Source of the DNA: Vogesella oryzae
GTDB taxonomy: Bacteria; Pseudomonadota; Gammaproteobacteria; Burkholderiales; Chromobacteriaceae
Direction: 5' to 3'
Assembly (NCBI RefSeq): GCF_902829295.1
Contig: NZ_CADEPL010000014.1
Coordinates: forward strand, 1-64,000
Length of the DNA stretch: 64,000 nt
A program made the position numbers and the translations under genes. Below the pieces are notes generated by a model. It saw nothing but the letters and a program-made list of their open reading frames with translations. It did no database searches and was not told the origin of the DNA. Shown in pieces: positions 9,564-20,980 of the stretch. Positions within the stretch are counted from its first letter, which is position 1. Each line of letters opens with the position of its first letter.

Positions 9564-10793
9564 ATGACCCTCACCATCCTCAGCATCTTTGTCATTGTCT
9601 ATCTGGGCATGATTCTGGGCGGCCTGCCCTTTCTGCAACTGGACCGCACCGGTGTCGCCCTGCTGGGTGCCATCGCGCTGATCAGCCTGGACGCCATCAG
9701 CCTGCAGGACGCGGTGGCCGCCGTGCACCTGCCCACCATCATCCTGCTGTTTTCCTTCATGGTGATCTCGGCGCAAATGCGGCTGGGCGGTTTCTACAGC
9801 TGGGCAACGCGTGGCCTCGCCAACTTGCCGCTGTCGCCAGCCCGCCTGCTGGGCGTACTGATCCTGATGGCCGGCGCGCTGTCTGCGGTATTCAGTAATG
9901 ACATTGTCTGCCTAGCCGTCGCCCCGGTGCTGGTACAGGCCTGCCTGCAGCGCCGGCTCGACCCGGTACCCTTCCTGCTGGGACTGGCTTGTGCGGCCAA
10001 CATCGGCTCTGCGGCCACGCTGATCGGCAACCCGCAGAACATCCTGATCGGCCAGACGCTGAAGCTTGCCTTTGGCGACTACCTTGCCACCGCGGCGTTG
10101 CCGGTATTGCTGGGCCTGCTGGCCTGCTGGGGCATCATCGCCTGGCAGACGCAAGGCCGGTGGCAGCACGGCCAGGCCGACGAGGCCACAGTGCAGGTAG
10201 CAGACACGGACGAAACGCCCCCCGATCTGTGGCAGACCGGCAAGGGGCTCGCCATTGCCGCGGTGCTGATGGCGCTGTTCCTGTTCTCACCGCTACCGCA
10301 AGAACACGTGGCGCTGACCGGCGCCGGCCTGCTGCTGATGAGCCGCAAGCTGCACTCTACCCGCATGCTGGGGCTGGTGGATTGGGAGGTGCTGGTGCTG
10401 TTTGCCGGGCTGTTCGTGGTCAACCACGCGCTGCAATCGACCGGCCTGCCAGCCGAGGCGGTCCGCTGGCTGGCGGCACACGGCTTCCAGCTTGGCGAAC
10501 CGTGGACGCTGTTCGGCACCACGTTTGTGCTGTCCAACACCATTTCCAATGTTCCGGCGGTGATGTTGTTGCTGCCGCTGGCGGCACACCCGCAATCCGG
10601 CAGCATGATGGCGCTGGTCAGCACGCTGGCCGGCAACCTGCTGATTGTCGGCAGCATCGCCAACATACTGGTGGTGGATGCCGCCGCCCGTCACGGCGTA
10701 CATATCGACTGGCGACGGCATGCCCGTGTCGGCGTGCCGGTGACGCTGTGCAGCCTGCTGATCTGCGCGCTACTGTTTGCCATACGCATGTAA
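9564..10793 (+). CDS. Anion/Na+ transporter of the SLC13/ArsB-NhaD superfamily
   Basis: A 409-aa, strongly hydrophobic protein with 10-12 helices. SNDIVCLAVAPV and IGNPQNILIG in the first half and SNTISNVPAVMLLLPL in the second are the paired signature loops of the ion transporter superfamily (ArsB, NhaD, CitMHS, SLC13). Start 9564 places family homology at the N-terminus, but no clear ribosome site is visible. There is no arsR, arsC or arsenic gene next to it, so arsenite export should not be assumed. Confidence 0.8.
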   Translation: MTLTILSIFVIVYLGMILGGLPFLQLDRTGVALLGAIALISLDAISLQDAVAAVHLPTIILLFSFMVISAQMRLGGFYSWATRGLANLPLSPARLLGVLILMAGALSAVFSNDIVCLAVAPVLVQACLQRRLDPVPFLLGLACAANIGSAATLIGNPQNILIGQTLKLAFGDYLATAALPVLLGLLACWGIIAWQTQGRWQHGQADEATVQVADTDETPPDLWQTGKGLAIAAVLMALFLFSPLPQEHVALTGAGLLLMSRKLHSTRMLGLVDWEVLVLFAGLFVVNHALQSTGLPAEAVRWLAAHGFQLGEPWTLFGTTFVLSNTISNVPAVMLLLPLAAHPQSGSMMALVSTLAGNLLIVGSIANILVVDAAARHGVHIDWRRHARVGVPVTLCSLLICALLFAIRM

Positions 10794-10900
10794 CCGCTTA
10801 CGCGCATGACGGGCAGCAAGCGTTAGCCAAAAATAACCCTTGAATAGCCACGGTTTTGTTCAGTAGTCTTCAAGCAGGAAAACTCGAACAAAAGCCCGCC

Positions 10901-12571
10901 ATGCCGCCGCTATCCGCCTTCCGCCCGCAGTTGCTGGACTCCCTGCGACACTACAACCGGGCCGTGTTCCGGCAGGATCTGATGGCCGGCATCACCGTCG
11001 GAATTGTTGCACTGCCCCTGGCGATGGCGTTTGCCATTGCCTCCGGTGTCACGCCGCAGGCCGGCATCTTTACCGCCGTGATCGGCGGCCTGCTCGCCTC
11101 GCTGCTTGGCGGCACCCGGCTGAGCGTCACCGGCCCTACCGGGGCCTTTATCGTCATCATCTACGGCATCGTCATCAAGTACGGGGTAGCCAACCTCATC
11201 ATCTGCACCTTCATGGCCGGTGTCATGCTGGTACTGATGGGGCTGCTGCGGCTGGGACAGGTCATCAAGTTCTTTCCGATGCCGCTGATCACCGGCTTTA
11301 CCAACGGCATTGCGGTGCTGATCTTTCTGAGCCAGCTGAAGGACTTCTTCGGCCTGCCGGTAGACAAGATGCCGGCCGGCTTCTTTGCCATCATTGCAAC
11401 GCTGCGCAACACCCTGCCGCAGTTCGACCCGCTGACACTGATCATCTCCACCGCATCGCTGGCGCTGATCCTGCTGTGGCCCAAGCGCTTCAACAGCCGC
11501 CTGCCCAGCCCGTTCCTGGCGCTGATCCTGGCCACGCTGACGGTCAGCTTGTTCGATCTGCCACTGGCCACCATCGGCAGCAAGTTCGGAGGCATTCCGC
11601 AGGGGCTACCAGCGTTTCATGGCCTGTCGTTCGATCCGCAGCATCTGTCGGAACTACTGGGGCCGGCGTTCACCATCGCCCTGCTCGGCGCCATCGAATC
11701 ATTGCTATGCGCGGTGGTGGCCGACAGCCTGACCGGCGACCGCCACAATGCCAACCAGGAGCTGGTCGCCCAGGGCATCGCCAATATGGTGGTGCCGTTC
11801 TTTGGCGGCATCCCGGCCACCGGTGCCATCGCCCGTACCGCCACCAATATCGGTAACGGCGGCCAGACGCCGATTGCCGGCATCGTGCACGCCATCCTGC
11901 TACTGCTGATCATCCTGATTGCCGCCCCGCTGGCCACCTACATTCCGCTGGCGGCACTGGCCGCCATCCTGGTGGCCGTGGCGCTGAAAATGGGCGACTG
12001 GGATATTAGCAAGGCGGCCAAATTTCCCAAGCAGGATACGGCGATCCTGATGGTCACCTGCACGCTGACGGTGATCTTCGACCTGACCATCGCGGTGGAA
12101 ATAGGCCTCCTGATTGCCGCCGTGCTGTTCATCCGCCGCATGGCAGCCAGCACCAGCGTGCAGCAGCTGCAGCCGGAGCATGCCTACCTGTTCGAGCGGC
12201 ACTCCATTGCCGGCAAGACGGTACCGGACGGCTGTGTCGCCTACCGGGTGGAAGGCGCGCTGTTCTTTGGCGCCGCCGATGCGGTGGAGAAAATCGCCAA
12301 CCAGCCCAGCACCGTGCGCGTGGTGGTACTACAACTGCATCGCCTGGTGTTGCTGGACACTTCCGGCTTGCTGGCGCTGTCCGCGCTCAACCAGCGGCTG
12401 CGGGCCCAACAGCGCACGCTGGTGATTTGTGGCGCCGGCAACGAGGTGACGCGCATGATCAGCAATGCCAACCTGGCGCAGGAGATGGGCGTGCGCAATA
12501 TCCAGCCGGATCTGACCACCGCCCTGGAGCGAGCCGAGGATATTCTCACTGCCGGCGTAGTGTGGGCCTAG
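10901..12571 (+). CDS. SulP-family anion permease with C-terminal STAS domain
   Basis: A 556-aa transporter. The membrane part starts near residue 25 with RQDLMAGITVGIVALPLAMAFA, the SulP entry motif, and has about 12 helices. A cytoplasmic STAS domain occupies roughly the last 130 residues and contains LLDTSGLLAL, the loop that carries the phosphorylatable Ser/Thr in anti-sigma antagonists. SulP proteins import sulfate, bicarbonate or dicarboxylates. The ATG at 10901 is preferred over a TTG at 10856. Neither has a strong ribosome site. Confidence 0.9.
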   Translation: MPPLSAFRPQLLDSLRHYNRAVFRQDLMAGITVGIVALPLAMAFAIASGVTPQAGIFTAVIGGLLASLLGGTRLSVTGPTGAFIVIIYGIVIKYGVANLIICTFMAGVMLVLMGLLRLGQVIKFFPMPLITGFTNGIAVLIFLSQLKDFFGLPVDKMPAGFFAIIATLRNTLPQFDPLTLIISTASLALILLWPKRFNSRLPSPFLALILATLTVSLFDLPLATIGSKFGGIPQGLPAFHGLSFDPQHLSELLGPAFTIALLGAIESLLCAVVADSLTGDRHNANQELVAQGIANMVVPFFGGIPATGAIARTATNIGNGGQTPIAGIVHAILLLLIILIAAPLATYIPLAALAAILVAVALKMGDWDISKAAKFPKQDTAILMVTCTLTVIFDLTIAVEIGLLIAAVLFIRRMAASTSVQQLQPEHAYLFERHSIAGKTVPDGCVAYRVEGALFFGAADAVEKIANQPSTVRVVVLQLHRLVLLDTSGLLALSALNQRLRAQQRTLVICGAGNEVTRMISNANLAQEMGVRNIQPDLTTALERAEDILTAGVVWA

Positions 12572-12606
12572 CCGGCAACCGCACCCAACGTTGGCCGCAA
12601 CCAAAC

Positions 12607-12635
12607 AAAAAGCCAGTCCGCAGACTGGCTTTTTT
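12607..12635. terminator. Bidirectional terminator between the SulP gene and accD
   Basis: AGCCAGTC (12611-12618) pairs with GACTGGCT (12623-12630). A-tract and T-tract flanks on the two sides allow it to end transcripts from both convergent genes. A GTTGGCCGCA motif lies just before it at 12590. Confidence 0.85.
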
Positions 12636-12651
12636 CTCTCCCGGCGCCGGA

Positions 12652-13524
<873 letters not shown>

Positions 13525-13546
13525 GCTGACTCCTTGAATCAAATAC

Positions 13547-13571
13547 TGCGGCCAACAACAGGTTGGCCGCA
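13547..13571. repeat. Inverted pair of the GTTGGCCGCA motif
   Basis: TGCGGCCAAC (13547-13556) and GTTGGCCGCA (13562-13571) with a 5-base loop form a hairpin in the trpA-accD spacer. Confidence 0.85.
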
Positions 13572-13601
13572 GCGTTGCTGGCACGGGTATCCAGCGTGTT
13601 C

Positions 13602-14396
13602 CTAACGGGTGGCAGCTTTCAATGTAGCTACCAGACGGGTCAACTGCTCTCTGGCAGTTTCTGGTGTAGCCGACTCGATTTCCTGTACCAGACGGCTACC
13701 CACCACCACGGCATCGGCAGTGCCGGCAATGGCGCGGGTGGTTTCGGCATCGCGAATGCCAAAGCCGACACCGATCGGTACTTCAATGAATTGTCTAAGG
13801 GCGGCAATTTTACGCGCTACGTCGCCAATGTCCAGATTTCCGGCACCGGTAACCCCTTTTAATGACACGTAGTAGACATAACCGCGTGCCAGACGGGCAA
13901 TTTCACGCACCCGTGCTTCCGGCGTGGTCGGCGCAATCAGGAATACCGGATCGAGGTTTACCGCTTCCAGCGCCGCAGACAATTCGACCGCTTCTTCCGG
14001 CGGGCAATCCACGGTCAGCACGCCATCCACGCCGGCATCGGCCGCCAGACGGGCAAATTGCGGATAGCCGATGACATGCACCGGGTTGAGGTAACCCATC
14101 AGCACCACCGGCGTGGTCTGGTTGCTCTGGCGGAAGGTCTTCACCATCGCCAGTACGTCGCGCAGACCCACCTTGTGTACCAGCGCACGCTCGCTGGCGC
14201 GCTGGATCACCGGGCCATCGGCCATCGGGTCGGAGAACGGGATACCCAGTTCGATGATGTCGGCGCCGCCATCCACCAGGCCGTGCATCAAATCCACGGT
14301 CAGGTTCGGGTGCGGATCACCGGCGGTAATAAACGGAATCATGGCCTTTTCGCCGGCGGCTTTCAGGCGGGCAAAGGTGGCAGCAATACGGTTCAT
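13602..14396 (-). CDS. trpA: Tryptophan synthase alpha chain
   Basis: TrpA cleaves indole-3-glycerol phosphate to indole, which is channelled to TrpB. The protein is 264 aa, the usual length. The catalytic Glu and Asp are both present in [16 protein letters not shown]. The phosphate-binding region near the C-terminus (GVGFGIRD, then [11 protein letters not shown]) is intact. It follows trpB on the same strand with a motif hairpin in the spacer. Confidence 0.97.
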   Translation of the reverse strand: MNRIAATFARLKAAGEKAMIPFITAGDPHPNLTVDLMHGLVDGGADIIELGIPFSDPMADGPVIQRASERALVHKVGLRDVLAMVKTFRQSNQTTPVVLMGYLNPVHVIGYPQFARLAADAGVDGVLTVDCPPEEAVELSAALEAVNLDPVFLIAPTTPEARVREIARLARGYVYYVSLKGVTGAGNLDIGDVARKIAALRQFIEVPIGVGFGIRDAETTRAIAGTADAVVVGSRLVQEIESATPETAREQLTRLVATLKAATR

Positions 14397-14450
14397 GGCA
14401 GTTTTCCTTGCTGGGCCGGCATCCGGCGCGGCCCGCGAATGAGCAGTGCC

Positions 14451-14481
14451 AAGGGTTGGCCGCAGGCAGCGGCCAACCCTT
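14451..14481. repeat. Inverted GTTGGCCGC hairpin between trpB and trpA
   Basis: A perfect 13-bp stem (AAGGGTTGGCCGC at 14451-14463 paired with 14469-14481) with a 5-base loop. There is no good T-tract. It lies inside the trp cluster, so it could attenuate or stabilise the transcript. Confidence 0.85.
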
Positions 14482-14487
14482 GCGTGA

Positions 14488-15690
<1,203 letters not shown>

Positions 15691-15722
15691 GGCATGCTCC
15701 TGATAGTGGGATGTGTACCGGT

Positions 15723-16361
15723 TTACACCGGCGGCATTGAATGCTGTGCGCTGCGAACCGCAGCAATAAAATCGGCCATACGCGCAGGACTCTTGATGCC
15801 CTTGCCGCTTTCCACGCCGCTGGAAACATCCACCGCGGCGGGACTGACACGCGCTACTGCATCGGCCACATTGTGTTCGTCGAGTCCGCCTGACAGGATC
15901 AGCGGCAGCGACAGCTGCGGCGGAATCAATGTCCAGTCGAAAGTCTTGCCGGTACCGCCATGTGCGCCTTCCACGAAGGCATCGGTCAGCAGACCGCGGG
16001 CATCATGATACTGTGCGGCCAACGCTTGCAGGTCGGTATCCGGCTGTACCCGCACCGCCTTCAGGTACGGGCGCTGGAAGCTGCGGCAGAATTCCGCGCT
16101 TTCCTCGCCGTGAAACTGCAGGATATCAATGGCGCAGTGCGCCAGCACGTTTGCCACTTCCTCGCGGCTGGCATTGACGAACAATGCCACCACACTGACG
16201 AACGGCGGCAGCGCGGCAATGATGGCCTGCGCCTGTTCAATACCGACATGGCGCGGGCTGTTGGCATAGAACACCAGACCGATGGCATCGGCGCCAAGGT
16301 TGGCCGCCGCCTGTGCATCTTCCGGACGGGTAAAACCGAAAATCTTGATACGCACGCTCAT
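15723..16361 (-). CDS. trpF: Phosphoribosylanthranilate isomerase-like protein with an altered catalytic Cys
   Basis: TrpF isomerises phosphoribosylanthranilate in tryptophan synthesis. The protein is 212 aa with the expected (beta/alpha)8 pattern and lies between truA and trpB, the normal place for trpF. The catalytic Asp region (LLTDAFVEG, then GGTGKTFDW) is intact. However, the first strand reads [12 protein letters not shown] where the family has KICGLTR, so the catalytic Cys is Phe at residue 8 (codon TTC, 16338-16340). Activity is therefore doubtful unless this is a sequence error. The gene is otherwise open and undamaged. Confidence 0.9.
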   Translation of the reverse strand: MSVRIKIFGFTRPEDAQAAANLGADAIGLVFYANSPRHVGIEQAQAIIAALPPFVSVVALFVNASREEVANVLAHCAIDILQFHGEESAEFCRSFQRPYLKAVRVQPDTDLQALAAQYHDARGLLTDAFVEGAHGGTGKTFDWTLIPPQLSLPLILSGGLDEHNVADAVARVSPAAVDVSSGVESGKGIKSPARMADFIAAVRSAQHSMPPV

Positions 16362-16362
16362 G

Positions 16363-17151
16363 CTATCTCCATAGCGTCAGCCGCGACGGTGCGGCGTGCG
16401 ACGGCAAATCGAATTCGGCAGGATAACCGACACCGGTCAGGTACAGCCCATCCGGCATGAAGGTAGGCGGCGCCTTGGTACGGTCGCGGGCGGCCAGCAA
16501 TGCCTGCATACCCGCCGCATCGAGGCTGCCCTTGCCGACGTACAGTAGCGCGCCAACGATATTGCGCACCATGTGATGCAGGAAGGCATCGGCCATCAGA
16601 TCGAAGCTGATTACACCGTCCACGGCCTGAATATCCAGCTGTTGCAGGTGCTTGTTCGGCGATTTGGCCTGACACTCGCTGGCGCGAAAGCTGGAAAAAT
16701 CGTGCTGTCCCAGCAGGCATTGCGCGGCATTGCGCATGGCAGCCACATCCAGTGCCTGGTGATACCAGCCGATACGGCCGGCGGTCAGCGCCGGGCGCAC
16801 CGGATCGGTAAGCAAGAGATAGCGGTAAGAACGGGAGAAAGCGGAAAAGCGGGCATGGAAACTCTCCGGCACCTCGCGCGCCCAGGTCACAGCCACGCTC
16901 GCCGGCAAGTGGGCGTTGACACCGCGCACCCAGGCATTGAGCGGCCGCACTGCGTCGCTCTCGAAATGCACCACCTGCTGCAAGGCATGCACACCGGCAT
17001 CGGTTCGCCCCGCGGCCAACGTTGTTACCGGTTGCCCGGCAATGGTCGAAATCGCGCGGTTCAGCGCATCCTGCACGGTATTGCCGTGCGGCTGGCTCTG
17101 CCAGCCGGCAAATGCGCGCCCGTCGTACTCCAGACCCAGCGCAATCCTCAT
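16363..17151 (-). CDS. truA: tRNA pseudouridine(38-40) synthase
   Basis: TruA makes pseudouridine at positions 38-40 of tRNA anticodon stems. The protein is 262 aa from the ATG at 17151. The N-terminus [11 protein letters not shown] is typical, and the catalytic Asp is in [15 protein letters not shown]. The start overlaps the stop of the upstream EcfT-like gene (ATGA), so the two are probably translationally coupled. The frame is open further upstream to 17217, but no homology lies there. Confidence 0.96.
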   Translation of the reverse strand: MRIALGLEYDGRAFAGWQSQPHGNTVQDALNRAISTIAGQPVTTLAAGRTDAGVHALQQVVHFESDAVRPLNAWVRGVNAHLPASVAVTWAREVPESFHARFSAFSRSYRYLLLTDPVRPALTAGRIGWYHQALDVAAMRNAAQCLLGQHDFSSFRASECQAKSPNKHLQQLDIQAVDGVISFDLMADAFLHHMVRNIVGALLYVGKGSLDAAGMQALLAARDRTKAPPTFMPDGLYLTGVGYPAEFDLPSHAAPSRLTLWR

Positions 17152-17774
17152 GCCACCATTCTCATTACAACCGCCAACAGGAGGCACACCAGCAACGCGC
17201 CGTCCCACTTGCTCCATGGATAAAGAGGCAACTGTACCTTATCGGGCCTTGCTTGTGCGAATTGCGGCGCCTGCAAATACGGCAGCAATTGTGTCAGACG
17301 CGGCTTTTCCGGCTGTTCGAGCAGGTGGTTGGCGTATTGCACAGTCAGCGCAAGACGCAAGGCCAGACGCCCGCGCGGCATGCCGGCACGGGCAAACAGC
17401 GCGTCCAGCGGCCAGCTTGCCGCCAGCAGTCCTGGCGTTCCCAGCCAAAGCCACACACCACGCGCCAGCAAGGCCAGCAACAGCACGGCCAACGCCTGGT
17501 GGGCGCCGGCAAACAATCCGGGAATACTGGGAGCGAAACGGGAGGAGAACAGCGGCGCACCCGGCAAGGTCCAGGCTGCCAGCAGCAGCATGGCCAGCAG
17601 CAGCCAGCGCATGCGGCGCAATGCCTGAACCAGCTCGCGCCGCCCGGGACGCCAGCCAAACATCAGTACCAGCAGCGCCAGGTAGCCGGCCAGCGGCAAT
17701 AACATCAGGTAAAGCGCGACAGCAAAAATCAGCAAGCAGCAAGTCAGCGGATGCAAAGTAGCAGGTCGCGACAT
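17148..17774 (-). CDS. EcfT/CbiQ-like integral membrane protein
   Basis: A 208-aa protein with about five hydrophobic segments. The region [33 protein letters not shown] resembles the coupling helix of EcfT/CbiQ proteins, the membrane subunit of energy-coupling factor vitamin or metal transporters. No ATPase or substrate subunit is adjacent, so the function is open. It overlaps the fimV stop by one base (TGATG) and the truA start by four bases, so it is embedded in a fimV-truA transcript. Confidence 0.6.
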   Translation of the reverse strand: MSRPATLHPLTCCLLIFAVALYLMLLPLAGYLALLVLMFGWRPGRRELVQALRRMRWLLLAMLLLAAWTLPGAPLFSSRFAPSIPGLFAGAHQALAVLLLALLARGVWLWLGTPGLLAASWPLDALFARAGMPRGRLALRLALTVQYANHLLEQPEKPRLTQLLPYLQAPQFAQARPDKVQLPLYPWSKWDGALLVCLLLAVVMRMVA

Positions 17775-19855
17775 CAGCCGCCATCACCTTTCAGCAAGGC
17801 ATCGGCCATTTCGCTATCCCCCATCTCCCGGTACAAACGAGCCAGTGCCGCGGCTTCATCATCGTTATCCGCCAGCGCGGAAGGCGGCACCATTTCATTA
17901 CCGCTGACCTTGCGTACCACCTGACGCACCGGCTCGCGCACAGGCTGGCGGATAGCTTCTTCCGCAGCCGGTGGCGTCACCACGGGCAACTCCTCCACCA
18001 CCGCAGAGCGGTACAAGGGGTTGCCGCCATCAAAGCTGGCGCCCAGCTGCTGTACCCGCTGCCATAACCCGCCTTCCGGGCCGGTCATGGCCAATACATC
18101 CAGCGCTTCCGCCTCGAACGGCTCGGTCGCACCGGTCTGCGCCAGCAACTGCAGCAACTTGTAGCGTATCGCTTCCGCCTGTGGCTCTTGCCTGAGCGCG
18201 GTACGCAAAAGCTGCTCCGCCTGCTCGCGGCGCCCGTAAACCAGCAAGACATCCACTTCTGCCAGCACATCCGCTGCCGACATCGGTTGCGCCTGCTCCA
18301 CCACCGCCGTCTCTGTTTCTGGCAACGACTCAACCTGGACGGGGACAGGCGCGTCAATATTCAAGGCCAAGCTCTCGCCAGCAGCCGCTTCACTGGCAAT
18401 GGCGTCGTTACCAAGCGCTGGCGACATCCGCGTTTCAGGCACATCTTTTGCCACATCGGGTGCTTCCGGGGTCCACTTGGTCGGTTTTGCCGTCAACGAT
18501 TCGCGCAACTGCCGCTTCCGGCGGTGCCACACCGCCCAAGCAAGCAGGCTCATGACCGAAGCCCCGCCTATTCCGGTCAACACCCAGTCATCAAGCGCGG
18601 CCAGCAGATCCTCATCCTTGCGAGCAACCTCGGCAGGACTGGAAGCCAGCACCTTGGGTTGTTTGGCTGGTTCACGATCCATCGCGGCAATTCGGCGGAT
18701 TTCGGCTTCAAGCTGGGCAATGCGCTGCTGCGCCTGATGCAGGTGCTGGATACGCTGCCGGTCAGCCTCCTGCTTCGCATGCTCGCCGGCACTGGCCGAG
18801 GCATCGACGGCGTGCACCGGCTCGGCTTTTACTGCAGTTTTGCTACTCGTTACTACGGTAACGCTTGGCCGCGTAGGAACATGTGGCGGCAACCGCAACC
18901 AGGCACCCGCCAACAGTTTATTTGGATCACCATTTACAAAAGCATGCGGATTGTCGTGAACCAGCTGCAAAGCCAGCTCGTTACGCCGCAGCCGCCCCCC
19001 CGCCAGGCTCGACACGATACCCGACAGGGTGTCACCAGCCCGGACCTGATAGCGCGTGCCAAGCGCAGGTTTTGGCAGCTCCGTAGCGGCCTTGGTTCTG
19101 GCGGCTGCGTTAGCTAGTGTCAGATGAAAGCTGCGTTCAACCAGCAGGCCGTTGGCATGTGTACCCAGCGCAAACTTCAAATCCGGCCCGACGATGAGCT
19201 GCTGGCCCTGCAATGTCAGCCACTGGTGCCCGCCGGCCTGGTGGTAATGAATGCTGACACGATCCCCCTCCAGCCCTTTGCCAAGCCGGATGACAAAATC
19301 GTCATCTTGTAGCCCTGCCGGCCACTGCCCCTGCAAGGCAATTTCGGCCAGTAACGGCATGCCACTAGACGACAGCAGATGTGCCTCGCCAAAGGCCAGG
19401 TAATTGGCAGACGGTGCGCTGGTTTCATGTGCAGAAGCCTGGGAGGCAACGGCCGAAGCCGCACCTGCTACCCCACCCTGTGGGACATGGGCCTCGGCAT
19501 GATAGGCACGCACCTCGCGACCAGAAGCCCAGGCCAGCTCCAACGCAAAATCCAGCACCTCCTCTGGCGCCATCACCGGCCCCATGACGCGCACGACATA
19601 CTGCCCTGGGTGCTCTTCCAGCGTTACGATCTTGAGCTGAAAAGCTTTGGCGGAAAAACTCTCCAGAAACGGGTATTGCTGGGCAGAAGCCAGCGAAGCA
19701 TAAGGCGCGGCCAACCCCGGTTCATCGACAAGCGGGATTTCGGCAAGGAATGGCTCACCGGCTGCGGAGAGCACGCGCACCTCTCCCAGACCAGCATGGG
19801 CACCTGGCGCCAGTAACCCCAAAGCCAACGCAACAGACAGCGCCTTTAATCGCAC
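17774..19855 (-). CDS. fimV: FimV/HubP-type polar assembly protein
   Basis: FimV supports type IV pilus assembly and polar organisation at the inner membrane. The protein is 693 aa. In order it has a signal peptide (1-21), a FimV N-terminal domain with GLGEVRVLSAAGEPFLAEI, a LysM peptidoglycan-binding domain (about 269-323), a coiled-coil stretch (about 355-395), one membrane helix (about 425-445), a low-complexity acidic cytoplasmic part and C-terminal TPR-like repeats ending in LARLYREMGDSEMADALL. The start is GTG at 19855 with a GGGGAT ribosome site. A second FimV C-terminal segment lies directly upstream. Confidence 0.9.
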   Translation of the reverse strand: MRLKALSVALALGLLAPGAHAGLGEVRVLSAAGEPFLAEIPLVDEPGLAAPYASLASAQQYPFLESFSAKAFQLKIVTLEEHPGQYVVRVMGPVMAPEEVLDFALELAWASGREVRAYHAEAHVPQGGVAGAASAVASQASAHETSAPSANYLAFGEAHLLSSSGMPLLAEIALQGQWPAGLQDDDFVIRLGKGLEGDRVSIHYHQAGGHQWLTLQGQQLIVGPDLKFALGTHANGLLVERSFHLTLANAAARTKAATELPKPALGTRYQVRAGDTLSGIVSSLAGGRLRRNELALQLVHDNPHAFVNGDPNKLLAGAWLRLPPHVPTRPSVTVVTSSKTAVKAEPVHAVDASASAGEHAKQEADRQRIQHLHQAQQRIAQLEAEIRRIAAMDREPAKQPKVLASSPAEVARKDEDLLAALDDWVLTGIGGASVMSLLAWAVWHRRKRQLRESLTAKPTKWTPEAPDVAKDVPETRMSPALGNDAIASEAAAGESLALNIDAPVPVQVESLPETETAVVEQAQPMSAADVLAEVDVLLVYGRREQAEQLLRTALRQEPQAEAIRYKLLQLLAQTGATEPFEAEALDVLAMTGPEGGLWQRVQQLGASFDGGNPLYRSAVVEELPVVTPPAAEEAIRQPVREPVRQVVRKVSGNEMVPPSALADNDDEAAALARLYREMGDSEMADALLKGDGG

Positions 19856-19927
19856 GCAGCCATCCCCTGTCGATACAAAATCATTGAAAGTGGCGGCAAG
19901 GGCAAGGCCATGCCGCCATTAGAAATT

Positions 19928-20941
19928 TTACAGACTATCCAGCATGGCCTCGGCTTCGGCTTTGAGCGAACCCTGGGCTTCCTTGACCAGCTCTTCCAGC
20001 ACTTCGCGGGCACCTTCCTTATCGCCCATATCGAGATATACCCGAGCCAGATCCAGCTTGGTGGACAGCGGATCATCACTGACATCCAGCCCTGCCGTAG
20101 ACACGGCCTCAACCGGCTCTACTGCTGGCGCCGGCACGACAACCGGCTCATCCAATGCTGACAGATCAAAATCAAACGAAGCCAAAGCATCTTCATTTGC
20201 TGGTGCAGGCTCAGGTGATGCCGCCTCACTGGTAGCCGCGTCAGACGGCAACATAGTGTCGAGGTTGAAGTCGAAATCCAGCATGTGACTATTGTCGGCG
20301 GCAGCCGCCGCTGGTTGGGGGGCTACTTCTTCAGTCGGCTCCGGTTCGTGCAGTAACGCCTCCAAATCTGCCGCGGCTTCGGGAGCCGCCTCGACAGCAG
20401 GAGTCGGCGCATCCAGCAGCGCGGCCTCAATATCGTCAACGGGAGCGGTGGCAACCGCGGCAGGAGCCACTGGCGCTTCAAAATCCCCCATCAGCTCCTT
20501 GTCCAGATCGACGCTGGCATTCGACGCAGCCACTTCAACTGTCGGTGCCGCCGCCGCCGCATTTACATCTACGTAGAGCGGATTCTCCGGATCAACCGAA
20601 CGCCCCAACGCAGAAGCTTTAGCCCAAACCCCACCTTGCCCACCGGTTACCGCATGCAGCTCCTTGGCATGGGTTTCCAGTGCAGCCTTGTCCTGTCGTG
20701 CGGCATAAACCTCCATCAACTTGAGACGGGCTTCGTGGCGGGTGGGATCCTTGGCCAGCGCGTCACGCAGAATGTCCTCGGCTTGCTGATCGCGGCCATA
20801 AGCCAGATAAACCTCTGCCTCAGCCACCGGGTCAACCTCTACCGTATCGACGGTATTCATGCTGGTACGGGTAAAGTCGGACAAAAAGGCACTATCGCTG
20901 GCAGCACTTCCGCCCGCCTGTGCCGCCTGATCCAGAGGCAC
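19928..20941 (-). CDS. Orphan FimV C-terminal domain protein (possible truncated paralogue)
   Basis: About 337 aa from a GTG at 20941. The sequence DPVAEAEVYLAYGRDQQAEDIL, the TPR-like stretch that follows and the C-terminal KLDLARVYLDMGDKEGAREVLEEL are the classic FimV C-terminal half. There is no signal peptide, LysM domain or membrane helix. Upstream the frame runs only about 13 codons to a TAG near 20966, and no ribosome site is seen. It looks like a FimV gene that lost its 5' part next to gdhB, though a soluble FimV partner is possible. Translation is uncertain. Confidence 0.65.
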   Translation of the reverse strand: MPLDQAAQAGGSAASDSAFLSDFTRTSMNTVDTVEVDPVAEAEVYLAYGRDQQAEDILRDALAKDPTRHEARLKLMEVYAARQDKAALETHAKELHAVTGGQGGVWAKASALGRSVDPENPLYVDVNAAAAAPTVEVAASNASVDLDKELMGDFEAPVAPAAVATAPVDDIEAALLDAPTPAVEAAPEAAADLEALLHEPEPTEEVAPQPAAAAADNSHMLDFDFNLDTMLPSDAATSEAASPEPAPANEDALASFDFDLSALDEPVVVPAPAVEPVEAVSTAGLDVSDDPLSTKLDLARVYLDMGDKEGAREVLEELVKEAQGSLKAEAEAMLDSL

Positions 20942-20980
20942 ATTGATGGGCTTAAGGGAGTACTGCTAAAACTTCAGGGC

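Noticed and set aside
9564-10793. ArsB arsenite pump
   Set aside because: The fold is similar, but no arsenic resistance genes are nearby and superfamily motifs do not fix the substrate.
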